From: Pigmentiphaga kullae
Lineage (GTDB): Bacteria > Pseudomonadota > Gammaproteobacteria > Burkholderiales > Burkholderiaceae_B
Length of the DNA: 64,000 nucleotides
Assembly (NCBI RefSeq): GCF_004216695.1
Contig: NZ_SGXC01000003.1
Coordinates: forward strand, 620,001 to 684,000
Direction of reading: 5' to 3'
Made by a program: the position numbers and the translations under genes
The notes under the pieces: generated by a model
What the model saw: the letters and a program-made list of their open reading frames with translations, nothing else
Databases searched by the model: none
What the model was told of the DNA's origin: nothing
Shown: positions 8,736-21,783 of the stretch, in pieces
Position numbering within the stretch: position 1 is the first letter of the stretch
Layout: each line of letters starts with the position of its first letter

Positions 8736-9630
8736 TCCGCGAACGAAGCCCCGGCTTCCATCCCGAAGCCCCGCGGGCGCCCGCGTATTCGTTGTAGACC
8801 GCGCCCAGGATCTCGACGCCGGCGCTGCGCAGCTGGCCCGTGGCTGCGCGCATGGCCTTGAGCGAGCTGCGGTGCTGGCGCGCCACGAGCACGCACGCGC
8901 CCACCTGGCCGGCGATGATCTGCGCGTCGGCCGACAGCGTCGCCGAAGGCGTATCGACGACGAAGGCATCGATACGCTGGTCGAGTGCGTGCATCAGTTG
9001 CCGCAGGGCCAGGGTGCCCAGGATCTCGGTGGGGTTGGGCGGACGCGGTCCCCGGTCGATGACCTGCAGCAGCGGGAAGTCGGGCAGGGGCGGGCTGGCC
9101 TCGGCCTCGGCGCGGCCGGCCAGCATGGTCGACAGCCCCGTGGCCTGTTGCACGCCCAGCAGGCTGGGGCGGTCCGGCCCCCGCATGTCGGCGTCGATGT
9201 AGAGCGTGCGCAGGCCGGCCTGGGAAAAAGCGATGGCCAGGCTCGCGGCCAGGTAGCTCTTGCCTTCGCCGTCATCCGGGCTGACCACGGCGAAGGCGAT
9301 CCGGCGCTGGTCGCCGAAATGCAGCGAAAGCTGGGTGCGGATTTTCCGGATGGCCTCGGCCTCGGGGCCGAAGGGCGCATGGGCGATGGACAGCATCGGC
9401 GAGACGCCGGACTGCGGCGAAGCCGAGATCGCGTAGCGGAATTGCTGGGCCAGCACGGTCCGTATCTGTTCCTCGGTCAAGAGGCCGAGCCGGATTGCCG
9501 CTTCGCCGAAGCGCAGCCCCTGTTCGGCCTGGACCGCGGCGACGCGCGTCACCTGTTCCGGCGTCAGCAGGCCGGCCTGCTGGAGCAGCTCACCCAGGCG
9601 GCCGTGGTCGTTGGAAATGGGGGGCGTCAT
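8728..9630 (-). CDS. EPS tyrosine-kinase (EpsG/CpsD-type ATPase) with MshEN-like N-terminal domain
   Basis: A 300-residue cytoplasmic BY-kinase-type ATPase. Residues 11-63 form two 24-residue motifs, RLGELLQQAGLL and RFGEAAIRLGLL, separated by five residues, which is the MshEN arrangement. Then come Walker A DDGEGKS (K124), Walker A' YIDADMR (146-150) and a Walker B-like FVVDTPS. The C-terminus has only isolated tyrosines rather than the tyrosine cluster of classical BY-kinases. It is likely to act with the chain-length protein encoded just upstream, whose stop overlaps this start (ATGA at 9627-9630). The c-di-GMP link is inferred from the motif. Confidence 0.83.
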   Translation of the reverse strand: MTPPISNDHGRLGELLQQAGLLTPEQVTRVAAVQAEQGLRFGEAAIRLGLLTEEQIRTVLAQQFRYAISASPQSGVSPMLSIAHAPFGPEAEAIRKIRTQLSLHFGDQRRIAFAVVSPDDGEGKSYLAASLAIAFSQAGLRTLYIDADMRGPDRPSLLGVQQATGLSTMLAGRAEAEASPPLPDFPLLQVIDRGPRPPNPTEILGTLALRQLMHALDQRIDAFVVDTPSATLSADAQIIAGQVGACVLVARQHRSSLKAMRAATGQLRSAGVEILGAVYNEYAGARGASGWKPGLRSRSA

Positions 9631-11015
9631 GCTTGGGCTCCGATGGTGCCGAGCACGGGCAGTCCGAGATCGTGCGTGAGATCGTCCTCGCAGCGGACGC
9701 GGCGCAACGCCAGTTCCAGCGCCAGCGCCAGCAGCAGGCCCAGGATCAGGCCGACGGGCACGCCCAGGGCCATGGATCGCAGCAAGCCGGGGTTGGACGG
9801 GGCGCTGGGCGCTTCGGCCTGGCGCAGCACGGTCGCGCCGGGCAGGGTGATGCTGCTGGCCATCAGCAGCGAGTCGTACTTTTGCATGGCGGCGTTGTAG
9901 ACCTGCTGGGCGCCCGCCAGCTGCTGGCGGTACGACGCCATCCGGTCGCGGTATTGCATCAGGTCGAAGACCTTCTTGCGCTGTTCTTCGATGGCGCTTT
10001 GCAGCGAGGCCTCCTGCAAGGCCACCCGGGAGGTGTCGCTGGCCTGGCGGTCCACCGCCGCCCGCGATTCGCGGGCCAGCTGGCCGCTCAGGTTCTGTTG
10101 CTCCTGGCGCAGGCTCTTGACCGTGGGGTGGTTGACGCCCAGCGTGGCCTGTACTTCCAGCAGCCGCTGGTTGACGGCGTTCAGGCGGTCCTTCAGCGCG
10201 TTGATGACCGGCAGGCTGCCGATCTCGGGGATCTCGTCGGGACGCATGCCGTTCCTGATCATGGCCTGCGTGGTCTGGCGCTGCGCCGCGGCCTGCTGGC
10301 GCTGGGCCTGGTATTCGGCCAGCTCGCCCTGCATCTGCCGCAGCCGCTGTTCCTCCAGGCTTTCCGAATTGGGCAGGTCGATGACGCCGGTCTCGCGCTG
10401 GTAGGCGCTGAGCTTTTCCTGGATCGCGTCCACCTGCCCGCGCAGTTGCTCGAGCTGCGCGGTGTATTGCTCGGTGCGGGAACGGGCGGCCTGGTTGGCG
10501 ATCCCCTGGCTCAGGGCGATATAGGCGTCGACCACCGCCTGCGCGTGGATGCGCGCCGATTCCGCGTTCCGGTCGGTGTACGAGACTTCCAGCACGCGGC
10601 TGCCGCGTTTGTTGGCGACTTCGGTGTTCTTGATGATCCGGGTGATCAGGCCGTCGCGCGCGCGGGCCTCGCCCACCTTGCTCGCCGCTTCGCGGAAGTC
10701 GGCGCTTTCGTCCAGGTGCAGCTGGTCCACCACCTTTTCGGCGATGGCCCGGCTCTTGAGCATGTCGATCTGGGTCTGGAGATAACTGTCGTCGAGCAGC
10801 GCGGAGAAATTGCGGCCGGCGATGGGGTCGTTCTCGCGGTAATCGACGTAGATGCTGGCCGTGGCCGACCACTTGGAGGCCTGCAGCAGCGAGATCGCCG
10901 CCGTCGCCACCAGGCAGGCGGCGGTGACGGCCGCGACCAGGGGCGCGCGGGCCCGCAGCATCGCGACGATCTGCCGGACGGACAGGAGAGGAGAAGGGGC
11001 GGATGGCAAGGTCAA
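9627..11015 (-). CDS. EPS chain-length determinant protein (Wzz/EpsF type)
   Basis: A polysaccharide co-polymerase of about 462 residues. It has an N-terminal TM helix (APLVAAVTAACLVATAAISL), a long periplasmic region rich in coiled coil (about residues 150-370), and a C-terminal TM helix before a short cytoplasmic tail. It controls polymer length and recruits the kinase encoded next. The start is uncertain. The TTG at 11015 has an AGGG site six to seven bases upstream and is preferred, whereas an ATG at 11090 would add 25 residues of unlikely composition and lacks a ribosome-binding site. It is the first gene of the EPS operon, 128 bases after tal. Confidence 0.85.
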   Translation of the reverse strand: MTLPSAPSPLLSVRQIVAMLRARAPLVAAVTAACLVATAAISLLQASKWSATASIYVDYRENDPIAGRNFSALLDDSYLQTQIDMLKSRAIAEKVVDQLHLDESADFREAASKVGEARARDGLITRIIKNTEVANKRGSRVLEVSYTDRNAESARIHAQAVVDAYIALSQGIANQAARSRTEQYTAQLEQLRGQVDAIQEKLSAYQRETGVIDLPNSESLEEQRLRQMQGELAEYQAQRQQAAAQRQTTQAMIRNGMRPDEIPEIGSLPVINALKDRLNAVNQRLLEVQATLGVNHPTVKSLRQEQQNLSGQLARESRAAVDRQASDTSRVALQEASLQSAIEEQRKKVFDLMQYRDRMASYRQQLAGAQQVYNAAMQKYDSLLMASSITLPGATVLRQAEAPSAPSNPGLLRSMALGVPVGLILGLLLALALELALRRVRCEDDLTHDLGLPVLGTIGAQA

Positions 11016-11143
11016 GTGTTTCCCTGGATGGCAGGAGGCCGGGATGCCCGGCTGGCGCCGGCGAGACGGCTGGCCGCCGAATTGTGCCATCGAAGTCCGC
11101 GGGACGGCATCCGGCGTTTATCCTTGTTTGAGGGCGGGTCCGT

Positions 11144-12088
11144 TCAGGCCGCCTCGAGCAACCCGTCCAGCTTGCGCGCGTCCGCGACGAACGCCCGTAT
11201 GCCCTCGGCCAGCTTGTCGTTGGCCATCGCGTTCTCGTTCAGCGCGAAGCGGAAATCGGCCTCGCCCAGCGGCGCCCCGGACGGCACGGTGTTGCCGGGA
11301 GGCGTCAGTTGCCGGGGCACCCCGCCCTCGGCCGCCTGCAACTGGCCCAGCAGCTCGGGGCTGATGGTCAGCAGGTCGCATCCGGCCAGGGCCAGGATCT
11401 GTCCGGCGTTGCGGAAGCTGGCGCCCATGATCTCGGTGGGGACGCCGGCGCGCTTGTAGTGGTCGTAGATGCGCCGCACCGACTGCACGCCCGGATCGGC
11501 GCTGCCGGCATTGGCCGCCTCGTCCCAGGCCGTGCCCTGGCTTTTCTTGTGCCAGTCGTAGATGCGGCCCACGAAGGGCGAGATCAGCTGCACCCGCGCC
11601 TCGGCGCAGGCGATGGCCTGCTCCAGCGAGAACAGCAGGGTCATGTTGCAGCGCACCCCCTCGCTTTGCAGCACGCGCGCGGCCTGGATGCCTTCCCAGG
11701 TCGAGGCGATCTTGATCAGCACCCGTTCGCGGGGGATGCCGGCGGCGGCGTACAGCGCCATGATGGCGCGGGCGCGCTCGACCGTGGCACGGGGGTCGAA
11801 GGACAGGCGGGCATCCACCTCGGTGGAGACCCGGCCCGGCACGATGTCCAGGATGTCCTGGCCGAAGGCCACCAGCAGGCGGTCCATCCGCTCGGCCGTG
11901 GAAGCGCCCGCGTGGTCCCGCACCACCCGGTCCAGCAGGGGCCGGTATTCGCTCTTCTGCACCGCCTTCAGGATCAGGGACGGATTGGTCGTGGCGTCGG
12001 TGGGACGGAACGCCCGCATGGCCTCGAAGTCGCCCGTGTCGGCGACGACGGCGGAATGCTGGCGCAGGGCTTCGAGCTGATTGGACAC
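11144..12088 (-). CDS. tal: Transaldolase
   Basis: Transfers dihydroxyacetone units between sugar phosphates in the non-oxidative pentose phosphate pathway. The 314-residue length fits class TalB. Visible motifs are TDATTNPSL near the N-terminus, [10 protein letters not shown] with the Schiff-base lysine, CNMTLLFS, and the [10 protein letters not shown] segment. The GTG at 12088 is the start, with GGAGG four to five bases upstream. The gene is divergent from carA and shares a 347-base intergenic region with it. EPS genes follow on the same strand, but a gap of more than 120 bases suggests they may have their own promoter. Confidence 0.96.
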   Translation of the reverse strand: MSNQLEALRQHSAVVADTGDFEAMRAFRPTDATTNPSLILKAVQKSEYRPLLDRVVRDHAGASTAERMDRLLVAFGQDILDIVPGRVSTEVDARLSFDPRATVERARAIMALYAAAGIPRERVLIKIASTWEGIQAARVLQSEGVRCNMTLLFSLEQAIACAEARVQLISPFVGRIYDWHKKSQGTAWDEAANAGSADPGVQSVRRIYDHYKRAGVPTEIMGASFRNAGQILALAGCDLLTISPELLGQLQAAEGGVPRQLTPPGNTVPSGAPLGEADFRFALNENAMANDKLAEGIRAFVADARKLDGLLEAA

Positions 12089-12095
12089 GGTTCCT

Positions 12096-12150
12096 CCGTA
12101 TAACAGGTTCTATAAGCTATAATTGTAAGGTTTGACGTTCAAATTTCACG
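12096..12150. promoter_or_regulatory. AT-rich divergent promoter region of tal and carA
   Basis: A short AT-rich patch in otherwise GC-rich DNA, just upstream of the tal ribosome-binding site. It contains TATAAT on the plus strand (12118-12123). On the minus strand TTGAAC lies at a plausible -35 distance from TATAG-type sequences. The likely tal promoter is here; a carA promoter could also be here, which would give carA a long leader. No spacing is perfect, so the exact elements are uncertain. Confidence 0.4.
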
Positions 12151-12202
12151 TCCTCCCCTTAGCGCGTACCCCGATCCCCGCTGCTGATTCGTACAACCGC
12201 GT

Positions 12203-12225
12203 GCTGCAAAGTCATCTTTTGCAGC
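12203..12225 (+). other. Perfect 8-bp hairpin in the carA upstream region
   Basis: GCTGCAAA at 12203-12210 pairs exactly with TTTGCAGC at 12218-12225 around a seven-base loop. It lies in the 347-base gene-free stretch between tal (ends 12088 on the minus strand) and carA (starts 12436). No T-run follows, so it is not a simple terminator. It could be part of a carA leader RNA or an operator. I see no gene in the rest of this stretch. Confidence 0.45.
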
Positions 12226-12435
12226 CGTAGCCGTCGAAGGCCTGGTGCCGTCACACGATTCGCCGTCCCGTGCCCGTTTTCGGTGCCCGCAGGGCGGCGG
12301 CGAGTGGCGAGTTGGCACCGCGCCAGGCCCGCGCAGGAAGCTGCGCAAGAATGGCTGACCGGGTTGTGCCGCCCGACACCTTGCGGCGCCTGTTGGCGTA
12401 CCCTCGGGAGGAGGACTCCATTCGGAGATTCTCTC

Positions 12436-13587
<1,152 letters not shown>

Positions 13588-13595
13588 GCCGCGTC

Positions 13596-16832
<3,237 letters not shown>

Positions 16833-16869
16833 CGGCCGCCGGCCGGGGTGGCCCGGCTTGCCTATGATT

Positions 16870-16891
16870 CCAAGGGTTAACCCTTGGTTTT
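16870..16891 (+). terminator. Palindromic terminator after carB
   Basis: The perfect 18-base palindrome CCAAGGGTTAACCCTTGG (16870-16887) is followed directly by TTTT. It sits 38 bases after the carB stop. The stem and T-run fit a short Rho-independent terminator, though the T-run is only four bases, so partial read-through is possible. Confidence 0.65.
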
Positions 16892-16959
16892 CAAACGGTA
16901 AAGTTTGCCCAAGGACGCTTGCTTGTTCTCGTGAGTTTTTGGACAATCACTATTGATCG

Positions 16960-16993
16960 CCCCGGTTCCTGATCGAGCCGGGGTTTTATTTTT
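16960..16993 (+). terminator. Strong intrinsic terminator in the greA upstream region
   Basis: CCCCGGTTC (16960-16968) pairs over nine positions, one of them a G-T pair, with GAGCCGGGG (16975-16983) around a six-base loop. TTTTATTTTT follows. It lies 96 bases before the greA ATG and after a separate carB terminator. It therefore seems to belong to a greA leader transcript or a small RNA rather than to carB. Confidence 0.75.
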
Positions 16994-17088
16994 CACTTTC
17001 GCCATTCCTGGCCGCGCCCACGGCGCGGCGGGCGCCAGCTTGCGCTTTCGCGGGGATGCGAAATCCAACAGACGTAAAGGAAGTACAC

Positions 17089-17565
17089 ATGGCTGCCATT
17101 CCGCTGACCTTGCGCGGGGCCGAGCGCCTGAAGCAGGAACTGCATCGATTGAAGACGGTGGAACGCCCCGCCGTGATCACCGCGATTTCCGATGCCCGCG
17201 CCCAGGGAGACCTGTCCGAGAACGCCGAATACGATGCCGCCAAGGAAAAGCAGGGCTTCATCGAAGGGCGTATCCAGGAACTCGAGGCCAAGCTGTCGAA
17301 TGCGCAGGTCATCGACCCGGTCGAACTCGACGCGGACGGCCGCATCGTGTTTGGCGCGACGGTCGACCTCGAGGACCTGGAGTCCAGCGAGCGCGTCACC
17401 TACCAGGTGGTGGGCGACGACGAAGCGGACATCCGGTCCAACCTGATCTCGGTATCCAGCCCCATCGCCCGGGCGCTGATCGGCAAGTCGGTCGGCGACG
17501 TGGCCGAGGTGCAGGCGCCGTCGGGCATCCGGGAGTACGAGGTTTTGGACGTCCGGTATATCTGA
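17089..17565 (+). CDS. greA: Transcription elongation factor GreA
   Basis: Rescues backtracked RNA polymerase by stimulating cleavage of the nascent transcript. The 158-residue length is typical. The N-terminal coiled coil carries the conserved GDLSENAEYDAAKE tip with acidic residues, and the C-terminal FKBP-like domain ends in YEVLDVRYI. The start is the ATG at 17089 with AAAGGAAG upstream; an in-frame extension to 17056 is unlikely. It probably has its own promoter between carB and the terminator at 16960-16993. A structured repeat begins three bases after the stop. Confidence 0.96.
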   Translation: MAAIPLTLRGAERLKQELHRLKTVERPAVITAISDARAQGDLSENAEYDAAKEKQGFIEGRIQELEAKLSNAQVIDPVELDADGRIVFGATVDLEDLESSERVTYQVVGDDEADIRSNLISVSSPIARALIGKSVGDVAEVQAPSGIREYEVLDVRYI

Positions 17566-17567
17566 TT

Positions 17568-17722
17568 CCCCCTACGCCCTTCGGGCGCCCAGAATGGTGG
17601 GCCCCCAGCCGCTACGCGGCAGCCCCCCAAGGGGGCCGGGACCCGCCTTGGGGCGGCCCGGCGCCGGGTCCCCGGGGGGCGATGCGGGCGGACCGGCGGA
17701 GCCGGATCCACCGCATCCTGGG
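17568..17722 (+). repeat. Structured intergenic repeat, copy 1 (long form)
   Basis: Begins three bases after the greA stop. It has the family layout: a hairpin with a cTTCGg tetraloop (CGCCCTTCGGGCG), a C-run/G-run palindrome, and a long stem built on GCGGACCGGC / GCCGGATCCACC. It ends CCTGGG. The outer arms of the long stem are GATGCGG and CCGCATC. This copy carries about 70 extra bases of GC hairpins between the first and second elements, including CCGCTACGCGG. Other copies lie after ftsH and sixA. Confidence 0.8.
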
Positions 17723-17795
17723 CTTGAGGGGGTGGGGTTCTTTTGTCCTATTTTTGTCCTGATTCAATGTGTTGGTCTGCCCTGGAGGCTGATTG

Positions 17796-18221
17796 ATGGC
17801 TACGGTGGTGCGGCTGTTGGCGGCGCTGTGGTGTGGGGCGCTTTGGACGATCGGGCTGCTGGTGGTGCCGTTGTTGTTTTCGCAGCTCGAGCCCATGCGC
17901 GCGGCGGCGACGGCGGGGTCGTTGTTCCGGTTGCTGGCCTATGGCGGGCTGGTGGTGGCGTTGTCGATGCTGCTGCTGGACCGGTTGGGGCGCGGGTTGC
18001 CGCTGGGAGCGGCGGGGCGCCGCACCGTGCTGGTCATGGCCGTGGGAGTAGGGTTGGGGTATTTCGGCACCCGGCCCGTGATGGACTACGGGCGGGCCTT
18101 GATCGCCGCCGGCCAGGCCGTACCCGCCTGGGCGGATTTCGGGACCTGGCACGGGGTGTCGAGCGTGCTTTACTTCTTGGTGGCGGTTCTGGGTTTGCGG
18201 CTGGTGGCGGTCGTGCGTTGA
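17796..18221 (+). CDS. DUF4149 family membrane protein
   Basis: A 141-residue hydrophobic protein with four predicted membrane helices, including LLAALWCGALWTIGLLVVP, VALSMLLLDR and a C-terminal SVLYFLVAVLGLRLVAVV. This pattern fits the DUF4149 family, often found beside greA/yhbY in beta-proteobacteria. Its function is unknown. The ATG at 17796 has GGAGG upstream; a TTG three bases earlier is possible. Its 3' end overlaps the convergent yhbY-type gene by 52 bases. Confidence 0.8.
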   Translation: MATVVRLLAALWCGALWTIGLLVVPLLFSQLEPMRAAATAGSLFRLLAYGGLVVALSMLLLDRLGRGLPLGAAGRRTVLVMAVGVGLGYFGTRPVMDYGRALIAAGQAVPAWADFGTWHGVSSVLYFLVAVLGLRLVAVVR

Positions 18222-18919
18222 CCGCCCTCGGCCGGCCGGCTGCGGGCGCCGGCGCGCAGCGACAGCGCGCTGCCCGCCCGTTTTGCCGCCGGCTTGCCCG
18301 AGGCGGTCTTGCGGGCCGCGCCCAGCGTGGAGCCCAGGCCCGAGGGCCGGCGGGCCGGCGTGGTGCGCGCGGCGCCCCGGCGCGAACCGGTTTCCTCGTG
18401 GGTGGATGGCCGCTGGCGCTTGTCCGTGCCCAGGTAGCGTTCCCGGGCGGTCAGGGCGCCGTCGCCGCGCTCGGCGCGATCCTGGCGTTCCGCGCGGGTA
18501 CGGGCCGGCGCCGCGGGCTTGCCGGCCACCGCCAATTTCTTGGGCAGGTGGGCTTCGTTGGCCTTGCGCGCCCCGGTGCCCAGCGTGGACACGTCCGACT
18601 TGGGCTTGCGGGCGCCCAGCAGGCCGGCGGCATCGGGATCGCGCTCGGTCGGGCGGTACAGGATGAAGACCTTGCCCAGGTGATGGACGGGCGCGCAGGA
18701 AAGCTCGCCGCAGATCTGGTAGAGCAGTTCATCCCGCGTGGCGCGGTCTTCGCCGCCGGCGCGGACCTTGATCAGGCCGTGCGCCGAGAGGTTGCGGTCG
18801 ATTTCCTGCAGGACGGCTTCGCTCAGGCCCTTGTCGCCGATTAGGACGACCGGTTTGAGCGGGTGGGCAGCGGCCCGGAGGGCGCTGCGCAGTGTCGAAT
18901 TGATGTCTAGGACTGGCAT
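18170..18919 (-). CDS. yhbY: CRS1-YhbY (CRM) RNA-binding protein with long basic tail
   Basis: The first 97 or so residues form a CRM domain: an LRAAAHPLKPVVLIGDKGLS segment with the GxxG-type RNA-binding loop, then KVRAGGEDRATRDELL and GKVFILYRP. In Escherichia coli YhbY, of about this domain's length, associates with pre-50S ribosomal subunits. Here some 150 more residues of Arg/Lys/Ala/Thr-rich, low-complexity sequence follow, probably disordered and RNA-binding. The start is the ATG at 18919 (MPVLDINSTLRS). It is divergent from rlmE, another 50S-maturation gene, and overlaps the DUF4149 gene tail-to-tail. Confidence 0.9.
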   Translation of the reverse strand: MPVLDINSTLRSALRAAAHPLKPVVLIGDKGLSEAVLQEIDRNLSAHGLIKVRAGGEDRATRDELLYQICGELSCAPVHHLGKVFILYRPTERDPDAAGLLGARKPKSDVSTLGTGARKANEAHLPKKLAVAGKPAAPARTRAERQDRAERGDGALTARERYLGTDKRQRPSTHEETGSRRGAARTTPARRPSGLGSTLGAARKTASGKPAAKRAGSALSLRAGARSRPAEGGQRTTATSRKPRTATKK

Positions 18920-19063
18920 GGCGAGATTGTACGGGAGCCGGGCCGGCGGCGCGATGGCTCCTTTGGGTTTCGGGGGAGCGGGCCCTGGACCGCAGTATGC
19001 TCCGGATGGCGCGGCGATGCCGCATTGATTTGAATCGATACCGACCCGGATGACCGGGCAGAT

Positions 19064-19714
19064 ATGGCCAAGAACAAGTTTTCGAAGAACTGGTTGCACC
19101 AGCACATCAACGATCCCTACGTGAAGCTCGCGCAGCAGAAGGGATACCGGGCCCGGGCCGCCTTCAAGCTGACCGAGATCCTGGACACCGAGAAGCTCAT
19201 GCGGCCGGGCGACGTGGTCATCGACCTCGGTTCGGCGCCCGGCAGCTGGTCCCAGGTCGCCCGCGAGCGCCTGGCCGGTCCGCAGGGTACGATACGGGGA
19301 CGGATCATCGCGCTGGACCTGCTTCCCATGGAGCCGGTGGCCGGGGTGGAGTTCATCCAGGGCGATTTCCGCGAGGAAGAGGTGCTGCGCCAGCTCGAGG
19401 CCCTGCTGGGCAGCCAGCCGGTGGACCTTGTTATTTCGGACATGGCCCCCAATCTATCGGGGGTCGGTGCCGCGGACTCGGCGCGTATCCAGCATGTGTG
19501 CGATCTGGCACGGGAATTCTCGCAGGAGCATCTCAAGCCCGACGGGGCGCTGATCGTGAAGGCGTTTCACGGCAGCGGTTTTTCCCAGATCGTGCAGAGC
19601 TTCAAGCAGACTTTCCGCCGGGTGGTGGAACGCAAGCCCAAGGCGTCGCGGGACAAATCCTCCGAGACCTTTCTCGTGGGGGTGGGGCTGAAGAATCCCG
19701 GCGGCCGACAATAG
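19064..19714 (+). CDS. rlmE: 23S rRNA (uridine 2'-O) methyltransferase RlmE (FtsJ/RrmJ)
   Basis: Methylates U2552 of 23S rRNA in the 50S subunit using SAM. The 216-residue protein has N-terminal [20 protein letters not shown] with the first catalytic lysine, SAM motif [14 protein letters not shown], the DMAPNLSG motif with the catalytic aspartate, [10 protein letters not shown] with the second lysine, and the C-terminal glutamate near SSETFLVG. It starts at the ATG at 19064. ftsH follows about 80 bases on, the usual rlmE-ftsH pairing. Confidence 0.96.
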   Translation: MAKNKFSKNWLHQHINDPYVKLAQQKGYRARAAFKLTEILDTEKLMRPGDVVIDLGSAPGSWSQVARERLAGPQGTIRGRIIALDLLPMEPVAGVEFIQGDFREEEVLRQLEALLGSQPVDLVISDMAPNLSGVGAADSARIQHVCDLAREFSQEHLKPDGALIVKAFHGSGFSQIVQSFKQTFRRVVERKPKASRDKSSETFLVGVGLKNPGGRQ

Positions 19715-19792
19715 TAGAATCGGACTTAGTGTCCGATCGGGCCGGGTATTTCCGGCAGGTCGACCGATCGGCAATCAAGTAGGAGATCGACC

Positions 19793-21679
19793 TTGAACAA
19801 TATGTTCTCCAAAGTCGCGGTCTGGATGGTGATCGCATTCGTCCTGTTTACGGTCTTCAAGCAGTTCGAGGGCCGCACCCGTCCGCAGGACACCGTGTCC
19901 TACTCCCAGTTCATGGAAGAGGCCAAGGCCGGGCGCATCCAGAAAGTCGACATCCAGGGCGATGTGCTGAGCGTCACGCCTACCGACGGCCGTCCCTACA
20001 GCATCACGTCCCCCGGCGATCTCTGGCTGGTCAGCGACCTGATGAAGTACGGCGTCCAGGTGTCGGGCAAGGCCAAGGAAGAGCCCTCGCTCTTCATGAG
20101 CATCTTCGTTTCGTGGTTCCCGATGCTGCTGCTGATCGGCGTCTGGATATTCTTCATGCGCCAGATGCAGGGCGGCGGGCGCGGCGGCGCGTTCAACTTC
20201 GGCAAGTCGCGCGCGCGCATGCTGGACGAGAACTCCAACACGGTCACTTTCGCCGACGTCGCCGGCTGCGACGAGGCCAAGGAAGACGTCCAGGAACTGG
20301 TCGACTTCCTGCGCGACCCCTCGAAATTCCAGAAGCTGGGCGGCCGCATTCCGCGCGGCGTGCTGATGGTGGGCTCGCCGGGTACCGGCAAGACGCTGCT
20401 GGCGCGCGCCATCGCCGGCGAGGCCAAGGTGCCTTTCTTCAGCATCTCGGGTTCGGATTTCGTCGAAATGTTCGTCGGCGTGGGCGCGGCCCGCGTGCGC
20501 GACATGTTCGAGAACGCCAAGAAGCATGCCCCCTGCATCATCTTCATCGATGAAATCGACGCGGTCGGCCGCCAGCGCGGCGCCGGCCTGGGCGGCGGCA
20601 ACGACGAGCGCGAGCAGACCCTGAACCAGATGCTGGTGGAAATGGACGGCTTCGAGACCGGCCAGGGCATCATCGTGATCGCCGCCACCAACCGGCCCGA
20701 CGTGCTCGACCCGGCGCTGCTGCGCCCGGGCCGCTTCGACCGCCAGGTCGTGGTGCCGCTGCCCGACATCCGCGGCCGCGAGCAGATCCTGAAGGTCCAC
20801 ATGCGCAAGGTGCCGGTGTCGTCCGACGTCGACGCGACCATCCTGGCCCGCGGCACGCCGGGCTTCTCCGGCGCCGACCTGGCCAACCTGGTGAACGAGG
20901 CCGCGCTGTTCGCCGCTCGCCGCAACGGCCGCACGGTGGACATGCTGGATTTCGAGAAGGCCAAGGACAAGATCATCATGGGCGCCGAGCGCCGCTCCAT
21001 CGTCATGCCCGAGGAAGAGCGCCGCAACACCGCCTACCACGAGTCCGGCCACGCCATCGTCGCCAAGATGCTGCCCAAGACCGATCCGGTGCACAAGGTC
21101 ACGATCATCCCGCGCGGCCGCGCGCTGGGCGTGACCATGCAGTTGCCCGAGGGCGACCGCTACAGCATGGACAAGGACCGCATGCTGAACACCATCGCGG
21201 TGTTGTTCGGCGGCCGCATCGCCGAAGAGGTCTTCATGAACCAGATGACCACCGGCGCCTCGAACGACTTCGAGCGGGCGACCCAGATCGCGCGCGACAT
21301 GGTCACCCGCTACGGCATGACCGACTCGCTGGGCCCCATGGTCTATGCCGAGAACGAAGGCGAGGTGTTCCTGGGCCGCAGCATCACCAAGACGACCCAG
21401 GTCTCCGAGGCGACCATGCAGAAGGTCGACGGCGAGATCCGCCGCATCATCGACGAACAGTACGCGGTGGCGCGCAAGATCCTGGAGGACAACCGCGACA
21501 AGGTCGAGGTCATGACCCGCGCGCTGCTCGAATGGGAAACCATCGATGCCGACCAGATCAACGACATCATCGACGGACGTCCGCCGCGGCCGCCGAAGGC
21601 CTCGGATTCGGCCGGCGCGCCGCCCAACACGCCGCCCAGCACCGGCGGCGTCGCGCAGAACGCGACGGCCCCGGCGTAG
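19793..21679 (+). CDS. ftsH: ATP-dependent zinc metalloprotease FtsH
   Basis: Membrane-anchored AAA+ protease for membrane-protein quality control and turnover of regulators such as LpxC and sigma-32 (family knowledge). The 628-residue protein has an N-terminal TM helix ([15 protein letters not shown]), a periplasmic domain and a second TM near residue 110. It then has Walker A GSPGTGKT, Walker [12 protein letters not shown], the second region of homology with RPGRFDRQ, and the zinc site HESGH. The TTG at 19793 is the start, with AGGAG seven bases upstream. The C-terminal tail is Pro/Ala-rich. Confidence 0.97.
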   Translation: MNNMFSKVAVWMVIAFVLFTVFKQFEGRTRPQDTVSYSQFMEEAKAGRIQKVDIQGDVLSVTPTDGRPYSITSPGDLWLVSDLMKYGVQVSGKAKEEPSLFMSIFVSWFPMLLLIGVWIFFMRQMQGGGRGGAFNFGKSRARMLDENSNTVTFADVAGCDEAKEDVQELVDFLRDPSKFQKLGGRIPRGVLMVGSPGTGKTLLARAIAGEAKVPFFSISGSDFVEMFVGVGAARVRDMFENAKKHAPCIIFIDEIDAVGRQRGAGLGGGNDEREQTLNQMLVEMDGFETGQGIIVIAATNRPDVLDPALLRPGRFDRQVVVPLPDIRGREQILKVHMRKVPVSSDVDATILARGTPGFSGADLANLVNEAALFAARRNGRTVDMLDFEKAKDKIIMGAERRSIVMPEEERRNTAYHESGHAIVAKMLPKTDPVHKVTIIPRGRALGVTMQLPEGDRYSMDKDRMLNTIAVLFGGRIAEEVFMNQMTTGASNDFERATQIARDMVTRYGMTDSLGPMVYAENEGEVFLGRSITKTTQVSEATMQKVDGEIRRIIDEQYAVARKILEDNRDKVEVMTRALLEWETIDADQINDIIDGRPPRPPKASDSAGAPPNTPPSTGGVAQNATAPA

Positions 21680-21683
21680 GGGT

Positions 21684-21766
21684 ACCCCCCCCTACGCGCT
21701 TCGCGCGCCCCCCCCAGGGGGGCGGCACTGGCGGACCGGCGGAGCCGGATCCGCTGTGCCCTGGGG
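21684..21766 (+). repeat. Structured intergenic repeat, copy 2
   Basis: Begins about five bases after the ftsH stop. It keeps the family order: a hairpin with a TTCG loop whose stem is here CGCG-rich, a C-run/G-run palindrome, the long stem GCGGACCGGC / GCCGGATCCGC, then CCTGGG. The outer arms of the long stem are GGCAC and GTGCC, different from copy 1 but still paired. Confidence 0.8.
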
Positions 21767-21783
21767 GACCAACCGGCTGGTGG

